A DNA stretch of 64,000 bases from assembly GCA_038501195.1 (NCBI GenBank), contig JBBPUQ010000004.1, forward strand, positions 1,674,001 to 1,738,000, in the 5' to 3' direction. Each line of letters starts with the position of its first letter. The stretch's first letter is position 1. This document shows, one piece after another, positions 38,607-51,442 of the stretch. A program made the translations under genes and the position numbers. Source of the DNA: Nemania diffusa (taxonomy: Eukaryota; Ascomycota; Sordariomycetes; Xylariales; Xylariaceae). The notes beneath the pieces were generated by a model. It saw nothing but the letters and a program-made list of their open reading frames with translations, was not told the origin of the DNA and did not search any database.

Positions 38607-40140
38607 AAACGCTCTTTCCACGCCACATCACAGTATATCACATTACATACTTATATCTCCTGAGAAGGCGACACGGGTAGGATAGATCTCGCTCAGGGAA
38701 AAGGTTACACATTCATTGCGAATAGGAATTTCTTGACTTCGCAATATGGTATATAAGCTTGGGTCCAAGACACGGGTCTACCTCGAACTCGGAATGAGAC
38801 GGTAGCGAGGCTAGATGTGATACCTGGGCCACATCAAATCCCAGCGTATGAATCGTGTCGAGGCAGCTATCGCTGTCGATAAGACGGCCTACCTGTAAGG
38901 TACTGACTGCGTCAACCCAGCCTCGAGGAAGGGGGTGACAGGAACACTCCTCAACGTTTCCAATTTCCTACGGCGTCTCAGCCACTCTCCTATCAGATGG
39001 AACACCGCGCCATCAACCCCCGACTCGCACACGGGAGTTCGCGAACCCAGGTATCAGTACTGAGGATCGATGTCCGAGTTCACCGAAGGAAGTGGCGCGG
39101 CCGGGATTGGGAGTACCTCTCCCGATCCTCCCACCCCGTTCCCGACGCTTCCGAGTAAGGTGTGGGGATATCACTTACAAATATAGCACCCGCCATCGGT
39201 GCCAACATGCATATAGATACAGACGGATTTTTATATCCGCAGCCTGATTTAGAGGCGCTGGATTGTATATAGAATTTAAGCGTGCTAGCGAATGATTTAG
39301 AAGTAACGAAATGAAATTTGTTCACAAACGTATACTGTATTATAATTGCAACTGCTGCTATGCTCTGGTCATTTTAGACGCAATATAATAGATGAGCGTA
39401 AGCGTAAGCACAGCTAGTCCGAGGAGATTTTAGTCGATACGGATGAAAAGATTTGTATTTGTATGTACAGTGCATTACCTAGGCAGGTAATAATAGGGTG
39501 ATAGGCTGTCGCCTTTATGTTCGATCACTACTACCACAATCGTGTGACCCTTGGACTGCCCTCGAGCCAGAACCCCCCACTTCTCCCTTTTCACATATAT
39601 CTCACAACACCTTCATCTTATTTACAGGCCCTCATCGCCCAAAATTTATCACCCCCGATATCCTTCAGTAGACAGAGAAAAAAATTAGTGTACGTGGTTG
39701 GAATAAGTTCAGATATGATCCAAACAGAGCGGCAAATGGATGAATCAGTTCCTTCCAACGCCCATTGTTGACCAAGAGTCACCCTAACATCTATTGCTAG
39801 GATATGCGTATGAGTAATGAATGGTATTTCACGAATTCATAAATTCGCATCTTTGACACATTTCCCATCTCGGAGAGTACTGATAGAACGAATGCTGTAG
39901 CCTGTACCATGAATGGTTGATACAGAGATCGCGAGCATCGCATAGGTGTCGAACAACGATCCACATTAGCACATTAGAGCCATGTGATAGCATGGCGTGA
40001 GAGGTGGTAAAGAATTGCGTGGAAAATTGGGTATCAGTGTGGTAGATGATGTGAAAGCGGAAGTTTTAGCAGTTTCTTTTTTTAATTTTCCGTTCCTCTT
40101 TTTCTTTTGTCAGAATTACAGGCGAAAGTCTGTTTCATGA
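38607..40140. other. intergenic between convergent esterase and Mid2-like genes
   Basis: Two 3' flanks and AT-rich spacer; no supported gene. Frames at 39080-39325 and 39517-39771 look like chance. A motif TTACCTAGGCAGGTAA lies near 39475. Confidence 0.5.
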
Positions 40141-41370
40141 TTAGAAATTCTGAGAGATGCCAGCGCTTTGCTGAGGGTAGTGAGATGGGCTCTCAATCCG
40201 CGTGTTTCGTCGAGCTGGATTGTCGCGGATTACGGGTTGAAGTGGCCCATTCGGATTATCGGTGTACGGGTCGCTGTAAGGGTTGCTATTGCCATACTGG
40301 TCATAATAACCAGCACCGTAAGCGATATTCTCGCCAGAGCCATCAGATCTCCCCGCTGCACTGTAAGAAGACGAGGCGTTCGAAGGTCCCCGGTGAACAT
40401 TGGCACCACGATTATCCGCCGAAGAAGGTCCCATAGCACCCAAGATCTCGCCTTCGGGAGAACGCGATCCATCACTCATTAAAGGCTCGCCTGATCTGGT
40501 GTCAGAAACATCTCCTCGTGCTGGCGAGGTTCCATCGGAGAAAGCCGCACCTGCAGCACCACCGGACATGGTAGTAGAAGCCTTGCGACCTGTGGAGCCA
40601 GCAAGTGTCGTTGACCCCCAACCACGATAACCGGAAGACGCATCCTCCTTCATTTCGTACGTGCCGGCACCGCCCAGATTCGGGAGGGTAGGGTCGTTAT
40701 TTGGGTTGTAAGCATAGTCTTCCACTTCTTTCCTCCTTTCCTCCTCGGCATCCATTCGCTGCTTGCGTCTTCTCCAGAAAAACAAACCGGCTACGACTAT
40801 CAAAGCAACGCCCGCGATAGGAGCAATGACAGCGCCGGCAATTTTGCCTGGGTCCAAACTGCTCGACGAGCTACCACCCCCGGCGATAAACGTTGGGGTA
40901 CCAGATGCAGAAGTGCTGGCAATAGTGCTAGAACCTGCGCTGGCAAACGAAGTAATGGTGGTTGTTTTTGTTGAGTCACTGATGATAGAACTCGACGTTG
41001 TCGAGGTGGAGGACGGACTGGTTGAAGGTGTTGTAATTATGCTCGAAGTAAAGGATGAGGATGAAGTTGGTGTCGAAGTTGTTGGAGGCTCACTGCTGCT
41101 TGTTGAAGTCGTGGAGGAAGTCGAAGAACTAGTAGATGTTGGCGGGGGCGTTGAAGTTGTCGTGGATGTTGAAGAGGTTGTAGAAGACGTTTCAGTTGTT
41201 GATGTGGAAGTGTCGCTCGTAGATGAAGGCGTTGAAGATGATGAAGAGGTCGTAGTTTGGACTGTGGACGACGTGGAAGAAGTTTCGCTTGCGTCAGCCG
41301 AGGTCGAGGACTGATCGTCTGTCGACCCAGGACTGGTGGGCAATGAAGAATTGGTGGGATTGCCCGACAT
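40141..41370 (-). CDS. Ser/Thr-rich single-pass membrane protein (Mid2/WSC-sensor-like architecture)
   Basis: Intronless in this model; 409 aa from the ATG at 41370. Residues 1-170 are a very Ser/Thr-rich stalk (mostly TSST/SSTP repeats), expected to be heavily O-mannosylated, which would be a PMT substrate type. One TM helix lies at about 177-199, followed at once by RRRKQR, so the N-terminus should face out. The cytosolic tail is Ser/Gly/Asn/Tyr-rich. This is the architecture of Mid2-type cell-wall-integrity sensors, but no sequence-specific domain is visible and no signal peptide precedes the stalk. The frame stays open upstream to 41508, so a spliced leader carrying a signal peptide is possible. 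Function is inferred from architecture only. Confidence 0.72.
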   Translation of the reverse strand: MSGNPTNSSLPTSPGSTDDQSSTSADASETSSTSSTVQTTTSSSSSTPSSTSDTSTSTTETSSTTSSTSTTTSTPPPTSTSSSTSSTTSTSSSEPPTTSTPTSSSSFTSSIITTPSTSPSSTSTTSSSIISDSTKTTTITSFASAGSSTIASTSASGTPTFIAGGGSSSSSLDPGKIAGAVIAPIAGVALIVVAGLFFWRRRKQRMDAEEERRKEVEDYAYNPNNDPTLPNLGGAGTYEMKEDASSGYRGWGSTTLAGSTGRKASTTMSGGAAGAAFSDGTSPARGDVSDTRSGEPLMSDGSRSPEGEILGAMGPSSADNRGANVHRGPSNASSSYSAAGRSDGSGENIAYGAGYYDQYGNSNPYSDPYTDNPNGPLQPVIRDNPARRNTRIESPSHYPQQSAGISQNF

Positions 41371-44300
41371 GGTGAACTGACGCTTTCCTTGCACCTTTAA
41401 CCTTGAGCGGCGCTTGTCTAAGATCATTGTATTAGCAAATAATGCCGGATGTGAAAGAAAACACAAGGCAGAGTTATTCCCGGAAGTAAGTATGTGTAGC
41501 AGTAACATGAGCGCACAAATGACAGGCGTCGGATGCAGTAGAAGGTGTTGCGCAACAGTTAGGCCATTGACCTAACTACAGGTGATGAGGTAGGAATGTA
41601 AGACGAGGCAGTCAATTGTATGCGGACGCACCGTCACATAACACAGGGCCACGGCGCCAGCATAGCAACCAGAAGGTAATTGAACAAACGGAGACCAGGT
41701 CGCGTACCTTGTTTGAAGGGGCGGGCCCTACAGACTGTGACGGCTCAAATGCCAGTGAATAAGGATAAATGGACAATTGACTGTTTCGAGTGGTCTTAAG
41801 TGTTGGAGACGGGACACAGACGGGAGGCAGGTAGTGGATGACAAGACAAGACGAAGCCAGGATGAGATGGACGGACGGACTGGGAGAATAGGTAGACAGA
41901 GTAGGTGGTCTAGGAAGATGAAGCAACAGGCCAACTAGGAATAGTGAGGAACGAGGAGTGAAAATATTACCTACCACTTTGTAGCCACTAGAGATGGTAT
42001 CGCAGACGGACGGGTTGCGATGGAGCGTAGTGCAGCTCAGCGGAGTGCTGTGTAATGGATGACAATGGGGGAGCGAATGGGAGAGCGAATAGGTGAGGTG
42101 AGCCAGCGAGCGAGTGAGACTACCTAGACTCTCCTACACAGTCGAGGGGGTGTACTAATGCAATGCACAGCTGTATCGTGGCGGAGTCACCACCTACTGT
42201 CGTGTTTCTGTTGTGTCGCTCGTGTAGCTATTCAGGCAGCGATAGGACGAGAAGCACAGTTACATGTTCTGTACTTGGACGATAATGGCGACGGCTAAGA
42301 CACGACAGGAAATGTCTATGTATGTATGCACGATGATAAAATAAGACGGGAGCAAAGATATGATGACTTCTACGGGATAAACGCTGAGCAAGATCTAATT
42401 AATATCGCTAATAAGCAGGGCGATCAAAGAGATGGGGGAATGACGGAGAGAGGGAAGAAGAGTATGGGTGAGAGGTAGCATCCTACCAGGTTGAGTATCA
42501 GTCCGACCAGAGAAGTCGGGAAAACATAGGGTTGGCAGCTACAGCGCGACAAGTCATTCAGGGTCGCCGCCAATTCGCCCCGATCGATACTTGCTTCTCT
42601 GTCCGTTTTAGTGCTAGACTGCAGTCTAGTGTAAGACTTATCTAGGTACCCGTTTGCCACCTGGTAGATATCCGAATGGGGATGGTTAGGTACTTACGCA
42701 GTAGACGTTGTGTGCAAGGCTCTTTCCATGCCCTGGGCTGTCAGTTGGCAAAAGCTGTCAGATATATATAGGCACATATATTGTGCCTCAATGATGCAGG
42801 TAGGTAAGTACCTAAGGTAAGTCTCTCAACGGCTGCAGGTGTCGCAGTAACAACTCCGTCTTTAAATTGAGTATAGATTGCTTATAGGTTGTTACAAGCT
42901 GAGGCATACCTATATATTATATATAACATTGTTGTTACCACTAGTACTTATTTTTACATGTTTGTTCTACAATGACATACTAGATAGTAAGCTACATAAG
43001 GTTAATACCTAAGCGTACCTACCGTTAGGTACATGCATCCAACATGCCAGAAAGGGTCCAATGAAGTCGAGAAAGGCTTCCCGGTTACCTAATACTCAGG
43101 TGAGGTGATGCTACAACGTCGTCAGTCCAACCTGTTAAGCCCGTAACGTTCTGTGTTCTATAAACAGGACCCGACCACCTACATCCATACTGACCTATGA
43201 ATGCCTTCTACTAAGTATATCTCGTTATCTCCGGAACACGACATATTGTCTTAGAGATGATGGGCTGGAAGGGGCCATTAAGTAGTTGTTTGGCTGGACG
43301 TTGAGTCCCAAGAGCCAGCCTGCCGTCTTCAGAGACCTGTCTTATCGCCGCCTTCATGGCAACCCTGCAATGCTCACCATTCCCGCGACACACTATACAA
43401 GAGTAGGCATTAGAGCTCAACCAACCAGCCGGAACAATGCTGCGACAATACTGTATGCAGAGGGTAGCTGGCCCCCAAAACATCAGCAGGCTGGCTGACG
43501 CGCTGCAATGTACTTCAGTAAATTAGGTAGGTAGTTCTGGCTGCTGCAATAGGTAGTAGGTCAGACAATTGGTACAGTGCTTTAGGTACTGGACAGCCAA
43601 TCAGGAGCACAGCGGCCGAAGCCAATCGAGCCCTAAAACAACCCTACCAGGGCAGAGCACAGCCTGCCGGGTAAGGTTCTGCGCCCTTTTCTGTCTTTCC
43701 TCCAATCGGCGTAGAGCTACGCTGTCATTTGTTCCCAACCAGCAGCGATAGTGTGTCTCGCAAGACTTGACGCTGACTCGGGTGTGCTGAAACAAGCCGC
43801 TGATTCTGTCAGTTTTTTTTCTTCTTTTTTTGAGCACAAGAAAATTGTGTGTTTGACCGCATGCTGCGCAGGGTATGTATATTGATACACTTCTTTTCTT
43901 CTTCCTTTTTTTTTTTGGCTACCTTCTTTGGCTACCTCCTTTGGCTTAGGGACTTACATATATACGCGTGGCTATCTACCTATCAGTTGTTAACTTGGCA
44001 AGTAACGGCTTGTTGGGACCAGGATAGGTATCATTGACAAATGACGACACTAGTCAACCCGGAGAGAGATCTGCGGTCCCTAATGACGATTTAAAAATGA
44101 GATGGAGACAATTGGGTCAGCTAAACTTGCAGAATTATCCAGGCTAGAACCGGTTTGCCAAGCTACAGTCTGTTGACCATGGACAAACCAGACACCCATA
44201 CGAGGCATACCTATGCACACACTCGTTAGGCTATACGCTTCGCATCCTTTAGTTATACGTATAGAAGGCACCTAAGCACTAGAAAGAAAAACGAAGATGG

Positions 44301-45605
44301 CACTAGGGAGTGTATATATATAGATATAAAGTGAATTGCCTAAGATGCCCACAAGGATTCGCAATTTCTAACCATCCGACTAAGTATGTTGCACTTATAA
44401 AAGCCTCAACCTTCATCTAAACCCACAATTTACTCGGAAGACATATCATCAGATTCACACACCAAGTCTTGTTAGTAGAGGTTTGAAATATCCTTGATAT
44501 TGCCTTACAATGTCATGATCAGTAGATTGCGACGACAGCTAACCGCCTTCTCTCTAGCTATTCCGGGTATGCGTTATTCCTGGCCTATATTTGCGAATGA
44601 GAAAGAAAAAAGAAATACTGTATACTTACCTATTAATCCGTCTCCAGGGAGTTCCTCGGCGCTAATCGTCCGTGCGTGCCGCATTCCCTGCTCTGGATTA
44701 GCAAGCATTAATTACCTACCTACCTAAATCAGATAAGTTGGTCTGCATGTCTTTCACCTAGGTAGATTACTATACGTAATCGTGATGGTTTGTATAGGGA
44801 GCCCCGGATGCCTCTTAATAGTCTCGCTAAGGACATGTGCAATAATACATGTATGTCGAGTGAATTTAGGCTTTAGCAACAACAACTTTAAGACAGGACT
44901 ACACATTCAGATTATGTGACTACAGGGGTTGGTGGCATCGTTATAAGTATCACAATAGCCTGTAGCCGCTTGAAAGGTCGATATCTCTCGTTCAAATGGT
45001 GTGTAGCCATTCGTAGGATGGCCGGAAGCATCCGAGCCATGAGTTACCTAATTCACATCTGCGTAACCTCGAAGTTCCATTTCTGATCCGAAAGTATACG
45101 AACAGCATACAATATCAGGATTGTAAGGCAATTTATTTGGTTCTTTAGATTAACTGCCATCATTATTCAACTCGCAGTGTGAGTGTGATGCGTAGCTAGT
45201 TACGAGTAAACAAACAATGCCTTCAATCTTGTAAATGGCAGGTGTTCGCTCGGCCCTTATATTCCTTTCTATATACTCGACCGAAGAAGCCCGTCATGCC
45301 TAATTGAAGTACCACACAACAAGTGTAGGTAACCGGTTCGTAAATGGTGTCCAGATGGAAGAAACTCCTGACCCCCATGTTTCGAAAGGTAGAAAAGAAG
45401 AAGGCCATTAACAAATACAATAATATCAAGTGCTGGTCAAGCCGATTGGCGGATTCCAACAACATAGTTCCCAAGTACAGCCGTTCCCATCTATTATCAA
45501 CTCCCGCGCCATGATGCTATGTTTATAACGAGGAGATGGTGACATAGCTGCCTCTGATGGGCCGAGGCGGTCTAGTCGTGTCATGAAACGAAAGAGAGAA
45601 TTGGA
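41371..45605. other. 4.2-kb intergenic region
   Basis: The first 800 bp is probably promoter/leader of the Mid2-like gene (minus frame 41612-41977 is taken as leader). The rest is mixed AT-rich DNA with TAGGTAGGTA/CCTAGGTA motifs (42801, 43523, 44712, 44757), T-runs near 43815 and 43905, and a TATAAAA box at 44396-44402. A tiny possible spliced ORF follows that box (see findings). No confident gene. Confidence 0.45.
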
Positions 45606-47886
45606 CTAGTAATCACGCATACCCCAGTTCGGCTTCAACGTAGTGTTCATGGCCGCCTGTGTGAAGACCGTGTCGCCCGGAAGGCGACTAACCCGCCCGG
45701 CACCAGCACGGACTGCATTCAGGCCAACACCTGATATACCGCTATGCATACTGCGGACACTGCCTGTCTCGCTCATCGCTTCAGGATCCTTAAACCGACG
45801 CGGTGGAGCAAAGTCCAGACCAGTGAACGTGCTAGATTTACGCAGTAGATGCCTATGAAAATGTCAGCACTGAAGCAGCTCTAGGGTAAATGGAATACTT
45901 ACGGGCTAGGAAGGGCCGGCGTGTCCTCAAATGCACTAACCAATGGCGAATGGACAGGCGTGTTTACCCTGAATGGTAGGCGTTCACCAAGAGGGCTTTG
46001 AGATCGGCCGGCTGCATGTTCCTTGAACGTGGGAGGAGGTGCGAAGTCAATCGCACCCGTTATAGCGAACATATCATCTTTCAGCTTAGAAGGAGTTGGG
46101 AGGGTGTTGAGAGCAGCAGGGGGAGGCATCGGCTTCTTTGGTTGCCCACCGAAGCGGGGGTTTGAAGCGGACGAGCCGGGTCGGGGACTTCTGGGGCCCC
46201 ATCCGCGACCTGACATTGTTGACCCAGCTCTTGGTCTTCCAGGAGGACCACCGGGCATAGGACGACCTTGAGGTCCTGGGGGTCCACGTGGTCCAGGTCC
46301 GGGCATGGGACGTCGGTTGCTCGGAGGTGGAGTCATGGCACGGCGTGTGACTGGCTGAGCATATGGCATCACGAAGGCATTTGTCTCAGGATCAAAGTAG
46401 GCAGCTTCACCCATATAGCCTGCATCGTAGTCCTCGTAGTATCCTCCCTGTTGCTGAGGCATTGGGGGACGTTCAGCCTTGCTATCGTCAAAGTACTCCT
46501 TGTAGAATGAACGAATGCGATTGGCTCGAAATTCGGGGTCTTCTGATTCAAGAAAATCATCAGGGGGCAGAGGACGAAGACCGACAGATAACCTCCGGTT
46601 GTCTTGATCAGGCACACCTAAACCAGCCGAATGCGGGTGCACCTGCTCGTGGTTCATGGACATATGAAGCTCATCATCGTCTCGTTGCGAGTGAGACTGG
46701 CTGTTCTCAAACTGTAAGTTGTCGCCGTAACTTTGATATTCTTGAATGATATTGGGAGGATTGATAGCCGGCATCGACTCTTTGCGTGGCGGTCGAACAA
46801 CGGAGGGCATCGACATAGTCTCCGAATTATAGGAACTAGCTGAGGCTTGAGACATGTGACGGTCCATAATGCCCAGACCATTAGGGATATCATGCTCATT
46901 AACAATCTCAGCAACCATAGGTTGAGGCCCCTCCTTCAGTTCTAGAGATGGAGAACGAGAAGTCTGCGTAACTGGCTTGTGAGGGCCTGGAGTAGCAACA
47001 GGGGCGGGCTCTTGAATCTCTGGAACTTGAGCAACGCCAGGCCCATCATCAACAAATCGGAATTCGTTCTTGATAGGAATCGAAGGTACATCTTCCTGAG
47101 GATTCTGCGGATAAGCCGGAAGCTGAGCAACAGGAAGCGGCGACTTCAAAGGAGATAGCGGCATATCTCCCTGTTGAGAGCGAGCAACGTCGGCACTAGG
47201 ACGGGTTCTAGACGTGTAGATGGATGATGTCCTTCCAGCGGGTCCTCGCTTGAAGGATCGCAATGAGCCCACATCACTGCTAGCATACTCCGCAACAGGC
47301 CTATAAGGGTCGTCGTTCTGGTGGAGGGTCTTCGTGAGAGAGTTGAATGACTCTCGAGAGTTGTGAAGGTTTGGAGGGAGAAGATAAGGGCTGGATAGAT
47401 TCATATCCATCGACAGCTGGGGTTTGTGATTCATCTCCTTTTCCCTGCCAAAGAAAGCACTCTTTCTCTTGTTCCCTTTAGCATTTGCTGCTTCCTGCAG
47501 ACCAAAATCCATTGATTTAAACTTGTTCGCTGCCTCTTCGCGTCTTCGCCTCATCACACCTTTCCGGGCAAAATATGCTAAGCCCAAGATAGCGGCAACC
47601 AGAGGAATCCTAGGAATCTGTCAGCCAACATGAGATGAAATAGAAATGCTCGGGGTACTGACACGACACTAATAACAATTGTGGTTGTGTTAGAATCGGC
47701 CGATGATTGTTCATTTGAACTGCTAGCTCGAGCTACAATTTGCATAACATTCTCTCCCGGGTTGAGTACGTTGTGCGAGTCCAAGTCTAGGCCCTTCAGT
47801 TGACCTGTCTCTTCCAGCTGAAGTGGTGACCGCCGTGAGTGTGAGTGGTGGCCATGGCCATGGCCGTGAGTGTGTCGATGAATCAT
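45606..47886 (-). CDS. Skg6-like single-pass membrane protein with His-rich N-terminus
   Basis: Three exons are inferred: 47886-47663, 47609-45903 and 45852-45606 (725 aa). The introns are 53 bp (GTCAGT donor) and 50 bp (GTAAGT donor), and both junctions are in frame. The N-terminus is short and His-rich (MIHRHTHGHGHGHH), followed by NPGENVMQIVARA. One TM helix lies at about 70-88, directly followed by ARKGVMRRRR. The long cytosolic tail has SMDFGL, SSPYLLPPNLHNSRES, DDPYRPV, a Pro/Gly/Arg-rich block and a conserved-looking end, STFTGLDFAPPRRF...NWGMRDY. I know this architecture from Sordariomycete proteins related to the Skg6/Tos2 TM family, which is linked to polarised growth and the cell wall. 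Family assignment is moderate and the function is inferred. Confidence 0.8.
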
Positions 47887-50800
47887 CCTTCCGACCACAC
47901 TGCAGATGCCCAACCAACAAAGATAGTCCAGTTAGGCGCACACACAACCTCGCAAAGTCGTTGTGTTCTGAATATGATATAAATGATAGGTGATGTCGGG
48001 GGCCAGGCTAGAATTAAGGATTCATTCTATTTCGGTTGACAGGAATCGTTAACGTCGTTATATGCAATAGTGATTAAGTCGAAAATCAGTTCTGGGCGTT
48101 TGTTTCGATTAGGTTATAACGGGACGAAACAATATTCAAATCAAATGGGTCTTAATGCCAATGGCTGACTGACACGCAGATCGAGTGAGGGACTGGGGTG
48201 AATCGCGGGAAAATGAATGACTTGAAAGTTGGGTTGAAAGAATGGCACGCCCGCTGGCAGGCAGTTAGGTGTGGTGGCCTATTGTCGAAGGACTGCTGGA
48301 CTTCCGAAGGACGAGGTGGTGGAAGGAGGATGAAGAAAGAGAAAGGAAGCGCCAGGTGAACAAAACCAAGGAGAGAGAGTCTCGTCGCAAGTACCTTGTA
48401 CCATCTCAGGTCCGGTCCCTTGTCCCGCAGCCACCGGCGCCAGGTCCAGAAAGCAGCCAGCGAATGAAAATCTAATATAGGGGAAATGAGCGAAGGGGGT
48501 GTGGAACCTTGAACGTCGGTGGGCGAATGAATCAGGATTCCAGGACCACTCGGGCACTGTCCGCGCACCCTAACCCTCCAAGCCCCTTGCACGGTAAATG
48601 ACAAGAAGGGAGGGCCTAGAGGGGGGGATCGAACGAGTGCCCCATTTTCAATTGACACTGTACGGTAATAACTAGGATCTCAGATTTGCTACTGTACTAA
48701 GTAGATACAAATTGAGCTTAGCGTGAGGAAACGCATTGAGTATATTTTAAGCCCGTCTACAAAACGGTCAATTTCTTACAATCAACTATGATATCTATGG
48801 AAAGATGGTAGGTAGAAGCTTATTCATGAACTAGACTCGAAATAAAGTGTATGCCAATACTATCTAGGTTCTTGTCTGACGCTTCGAAAAAAAAATTCAC
48901 AACCAGTAATTCGAAGTCAAAGACTGCTGACATCCTCAACACTAGCCCTAAACTACTTCTTAACTGCTTCAAGAAAGACCAAAGCCAGATGCAATAGTGT
49001 ATAATTTACTTAAGGCTTTGGACAATCCAACCAGCCTCATATTCTCTGCTTGTCTGACTTAGTCGGAGTTTTTAATAACAAACACCGGATATATCGAACG
49101 TGAGGTTTGGCTTCGTGGGATAGCAAGCTGATATTCCCCGCGCTGCGAATCTAGGGAATTACGCTCCTAAATGAGTATACGTTAAATTTTACATGCAGCA
49201 AACGATATCAAGGCCGGTATGTGCCTAATAAGCTCAGAGAGCACTCGATAAGCTACTTTTTAAGCGCTAGGAGGTCTTGGTTGCGTTCTTCGAAAACATC
49301 CCAGCAGAATGGTACGCGTCCACTTTATCAATCGAAAAAAGGTGGGTTAATAAGTAAGTAGTTCAGGTTAATAGCGAATGTTACAAATCAAGTCTATGTT
49401 GAATGTGTATTATTGCGCATATTGAGTTGCTTATACAACTGACGATTTAGCTGTGGGCTCTCTCTCTCTACTCTTGAATTTGAATATTTATTCGTTATCT
49501 GGCGAAAGATTCTGATAGATAGACTGTGTAATGTGCTCGAATTTTCGAGCTGTGAGTGGTTTGTGACTATATCCATACGAACTAGACCACACTCAACACT
49601 TCGAAGAAGCTGTTTGTGTGCTACGAGACAATTAGTGACAATTAGTACTCAAACTTTCCAAGAAACACCGCATTGAGTTCAATGTTAGGGAGGCACTCTT
49701 GTTCCTGTTGTTCTATGATAAATAAATGCCAAGTTAATTTTACCTTCCACTCTGTAACAGACCAACAGCAGATCTCTATGCCCCAACTGAGCTGTCAGCT
49801 CACTGCCTGTCGTATGGAATATGGGTAACGCATGTTTAGTTTAAGTCGCGTATAGTCATGTCGCCTGTATGCCCAGGAAGCGCAAATGACTAAGTGGTAA
49901 GCATTCATCTACCTACTTATTGTTGAACAGGATATATAGCGGTTTTGCTGTCCTAGGAAGTAGCTCCATCAGACACACACTTATTAGAACAACAGGAATA
50001 AAACCAAATGTATTCATGCTTTACTACCTTTCACACTAGGAGCATTGCGTTTTTAATTATTTTTATGGCGTTTGAACTCCTGGTGCAATGAATTCCTGCA
50101 TGTTGTCCAAGCCTTGCAACCGCAATCCGTTTAGAATGAAAACGGTTGCCTTTTTACTTTCTTTTGTATGCTGCATTTACGGTAATCTATACGTAAATTA
50201 AAAGTTATTTCATCTGCCTACGCGTAAGGCCTGTGTAAAAACGGGACCTGCTCGGACCAAGCTCGGACTAAAACCAGCAGTACTCAGGGGAAGCCTTTAG
50301 TATGGGTCAGCTACCTAATCTACGGGAGCTAATGCAGGAACTGTGCACAATCCTACTGTATCAGATGAGCTAAAAGGCGAAGACCACTTAGCGCTATTAG
50401 GAATCGAACCTAACCCCGATTAGTAGTCACATCATCCACACTGCACAACTGTATCTAGACATGGATCATGGGTGGATGCTAGTATACATCCGGACATTAG
50501 CACGCAGCTTTTGTTTAGCTAAGGACCTATCTAGATACCTAGTGTAGCTCTCCTGAATGCGATTCAACTCGACGGCTGCATGAGCCCCCGACTTACGCTA
50601 TCCACTGTATCGACATAAATTAAAAACCATGGTAGAGCTAGAAAGTGAGGCTCCTGGTGTAACTGCTAACGCGCGATTCTCGGGAGTGTATCCACGTTTT
50701 ACATGATCAAGTACTTAGGACGAGAACTTCTAATATTAGAATTATCGTAAATCTTTAGAATATGCTCAAAGTTGCCACGACCTAGCCCGGTTGAATGAGG

Positions 50801-51442
50801 TACACCAACAACCCTCTAATTAACGCCACTTCTTGCCATACACCCGAATCGGGTCGTTAATAGGCTCAAAGCCTCTCTAAGAAGAAATTTCTACGAAACA
50901 ATGACTCTCCTCAGCAGCTTTAAAACATGCGCAGATGCTCAGCCCGCTAGGCATGTGGTGACATATACCCTTGTCTAATACCACGTTATTTTAGATTGTC
51001 GTGACGATTATGTATTGTTTTTTTTTCGGACCAGTGGTCATCACACCGTGGCAGGCGTTTGTTTTACATATTAGTAAAGTAGGACATGGCCATCATTGGT
51101 TTTGTTGACGAGCCAAGTTAGTACATATAGGTAATAGCATATACAAAAGGAAGAAGAAAGCTATACAGACTTTAGATCCAAGAACATGTCTATAATTAAT
51201 AGGAGCAAATGAAGTTCTATCTACTTCCGTAGATCGTAACTGCTGACCCGAAGAGCTCTAGCTCAAGTCGCTTTGTCCAATAATTCGATGGTGTTTACTG
51301 ACTGGATTGAATCTTGACTTTACAAGTGAGCTTAGGCTGTGTTTCTATTACTACTGTTGTTCTTTTTTTTTTTTTTGGGTTGATTTATTCGAGCCAAACA
51401 TGTGTACTGCTACCTACGTATGCCAATCCGATTAATGTGCGC
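47887..51442. other. 3.6-kb intergenic region
   Basis: The first 800 bp, GC-rich with a long minus frame lacking an ATG (48658-48152), is probably the leader of the Skg6-like gene. The remainder is AT-rich without a supported gene. It holds a tRNA-like T-arm at about 50398-50420 that was rejected as a tRNA, and a T-run of about 14 near 51363. Confidence 0.5.

Noticed and set aside
40763..41314. 183-codon plus-strand frame, Val/Glu-rich
   Set aside because: Shadow of the Ser/Thr repeats of the Mid2-like protein on the other strand.
41612..41977. 121-codon minus frame with hydrophobic start upstream of the Mid2-like gene
   Set aside because: Considered as the missing signal-peptide exon, but I found no splice pair that joins it in frame convincingly.
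48152..48658. 168-codon minus-strand frame upstream of the Skg6-like gene
   Set aside because: No ATG start, no domain, GC-rich leader composition; read as promoter/5' UTR.
50385..50430. tRNA-like T-arm on the minus strand (TTAGG-TTCGATT-CCTAA followed by TAGCGCT)
   Set aside because: No matching 5' acceptor strand, no A-box/D-arm and no anticodon arm at the right distance; at most a decayed tRNA fragment.
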